Positions 20,743-21,566 of a stretch of 21,566 nucleotides of DNA are shown here, one piece after another. This DNA comes from CALBZE01 sp036381255 (GTDB lineage Bacteria; Gemmatimonadota; Gemmatimonadetes; Longimicrobiales; RSA9), in the NCBI GenBank assembly GCA_036381255.1, contig DASVDG010000032.1, positions 1-21,566 on the forward strand, written 5' to 3'. The notes beneath the pieces are model-generated. The model did no database searches, was not told the DNA's origin, and was given only the letters and a program-made list of their open reading frames with translations. Made by a program: the position numbers and the translations under genes. Position 1 is the stretch's first letter, and each line of letters opens with the position of its first letter.

Positions 20743-21566
20743 TCACGCTTTCCCGTGCGGCACCTTCTCCCCGTCGACCCCGACTTCGAACCCGGCCTCC
20801 TCCAGCTCGTGCGCCGCGCCGACCGCCTCGTCGCGCACGACCTGCCCGTCGAAGAGGTGGACCGTGCGCTCGGCGTAGCGCGCGTAGCGCGGGTCGTGCG
20901 TCACCATGCAGATCGTCGCGCCGCCCTGATGCAGCTCGCGCAGCAGGTCCATGACCGCCTCGCCGTTCTTCGAGTCGAGGTTGCCGGTCGGCTCGTCCGC
21001 CAGCAGGATCAGCGGATCGCCCGCGATCGCGCGCGCCACCGCCACGCGCTGCTGCTGACCGCCCGACAGCTGCGACGGATAGTGCCGGATCCGGTGCGCC
21101 ATCCCGACCCGCTCCAGCGCGGCCTCGACCCGCTGCTTGCGCTCGCTCGACGGCATCCCCCGGTACGTCAGCGGCAGCTCCACGTTCTCGTAGACCGTGA
21201 GATCGCCGATCAGGTTGAACGCCTGGAAGATGAAACCGATCTGCCGATTGCGAACGCGTGCACGCTGGCTCGCCGTGAGCTTCGCCACCGGCTGGCCGTC
21301 GAGGAGGTATTCGCCATCGCTCGGCGTGTCGAGCAGGCCGAGTATGGAGAGCAACGTCGTCTTCCCGCATCCGGATGGACCCGCGATCGCCAGGTATTCG
21401 CCCGGCTTCACCTCGAGATGAACTCCGGCGAGCGCGTGCGTCTCCACTTCGTCGGTCAGGAAGACCTTCTTGATTCCATCGAGGCGGATGAGCGCCTGCC
21501 CATTCCCGTTCCCGTTCGACAGCGAAGGGCCGGGAGCGGAGGAAGTATCGGCTTGAGACGTTTGCT
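20743..21566 (-). CDS. ABC transporter ATP-binding protein, MacB/LolD-like, module A ATPase, start beyond the right edge
   Basis: The frame is open from the right edge (first full codon 21562-21564) to a TGA at 20743-20745, giving 273 visible residues. A GTG at 21447 is an in-frame codon but not the start, because upstream residues ALIRLDGIKKVFLTDEVETH supply the first strand of the ATPase fold; no ATG, GTG or TTG precedes it within the window. Motifs: Walker A GPSGCGKTT, Q-loop FQAFN, signature LSGGQQQRVAVARAI, Walker B LILLADE, D-loop GNLDS and H-loop VTHD, all canonical for LolD/MacB ATPases. Before the fold there is a visible S/G/N-rich lead (SLSNGNGNGQ), and after it an acidic tail (AAHELEEAGFEVGVDGEK). 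The gene leads module A and should energise the permeases that follow. It is not a recent copy of the module B ATPase. Confidence 0.95.
   Translation of the reverse strand, partial: QTSQADTSSAPGPSLSNGNGNGQALIRLDGIKKVFLTDEVETHALAGVHLEVKPGEYLAIAGPSGCGKTTLLSILGLLDTPSDGEYLLDGQPVAKLTASQRARVRNRQIGFIFQAFNLIGDLTVYENVELPLTYRGMPSSERKQRVEAALERVGMAHRIRHYPSQLSGGQQQRVAVARAIAGDPLILLADEPTGNLDSKNGEAVMDLLRELHQGGATICMVTHDPRYARYAERTVHLFDGQVVRDEAVGAAHELEEAGFEVGVDGEKVPHGKA

Noticed and set aside
20354..20878. Open frames through the hairpin train on both strands
   Set aside because: Translations are Pro/Ala/Arg- or Gly/Arg-rich low-complexity sequence that follows from the GC hairpins and overlaps the ATPase end. 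There is no start context or family character.

Overview
The window is one stretch of very GC-rich bacterial DNA. Protein-coding codons end mostly in G or C, so the antisense frames also stay open for long distances. The content points to Gemmatimonadota or Acidobacteriota: long runs of ~800-residue permeases of the ADOP type (acidobacterial duplicated orphan permease, two MacB/FtsX halves in one chain) beside YCII/DGPF-domain proteins. That placement is inferred from gene content; I cannot fix a species.

Left end (1-1224): three small YCII-related (DGPF) proteins. One is on the minus strand and runs off the left edge. One is divergent from it on the plus strand. The third converges on the second. 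An 11-bp stem lies between the two convergent genes and may terminate both.

Right 20 kb (1439-21566): every gene is on the minus strand, so transcription runs from right to left. There appear to be two consecutive modules, each led by an ABC ATPase. Module A is ATPase (20743 to beyond the right edge), then permeases at 17923-20370, 15386-17845 and 12777-15248. Module B is ATPase (11868-12575), then permeases at 9247-11673, 6719-9133, 4168-6591 and 1737-4160, and last a 71-residue collapsed permease remnant at 1439-1654. In all there are seven full-length permeases, one remnant and two ATPases of different subfamilies. By family knowledge these would be MacB/LolCDE-like type VII ABC machines in the inner membrane that use ATP hydrolysis to drive periplasmic or lipoprotein export; the cargo cannot be read from sequence.

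The most unusual element is not a gene. Starting two bases after the stop codon of the module A ATPase there is a train of eleven back-to-back GC hairpins (20494-20740). Each has a 6-9 bp stem with no mismatches and a 3-5 nt loop, and neighbours are mostly joined by 4-nt linkers reading GGAG or GGGG on the transcribed strand. The stems differ in sequence from unit to unit while the architecture is kept.

The permease array also shows recent exchange. The first 123 nt of two neighbouring permeases differ at only five positions, and the remnant looks like an in-frame deletion joining a permease head directly to a permease tail.
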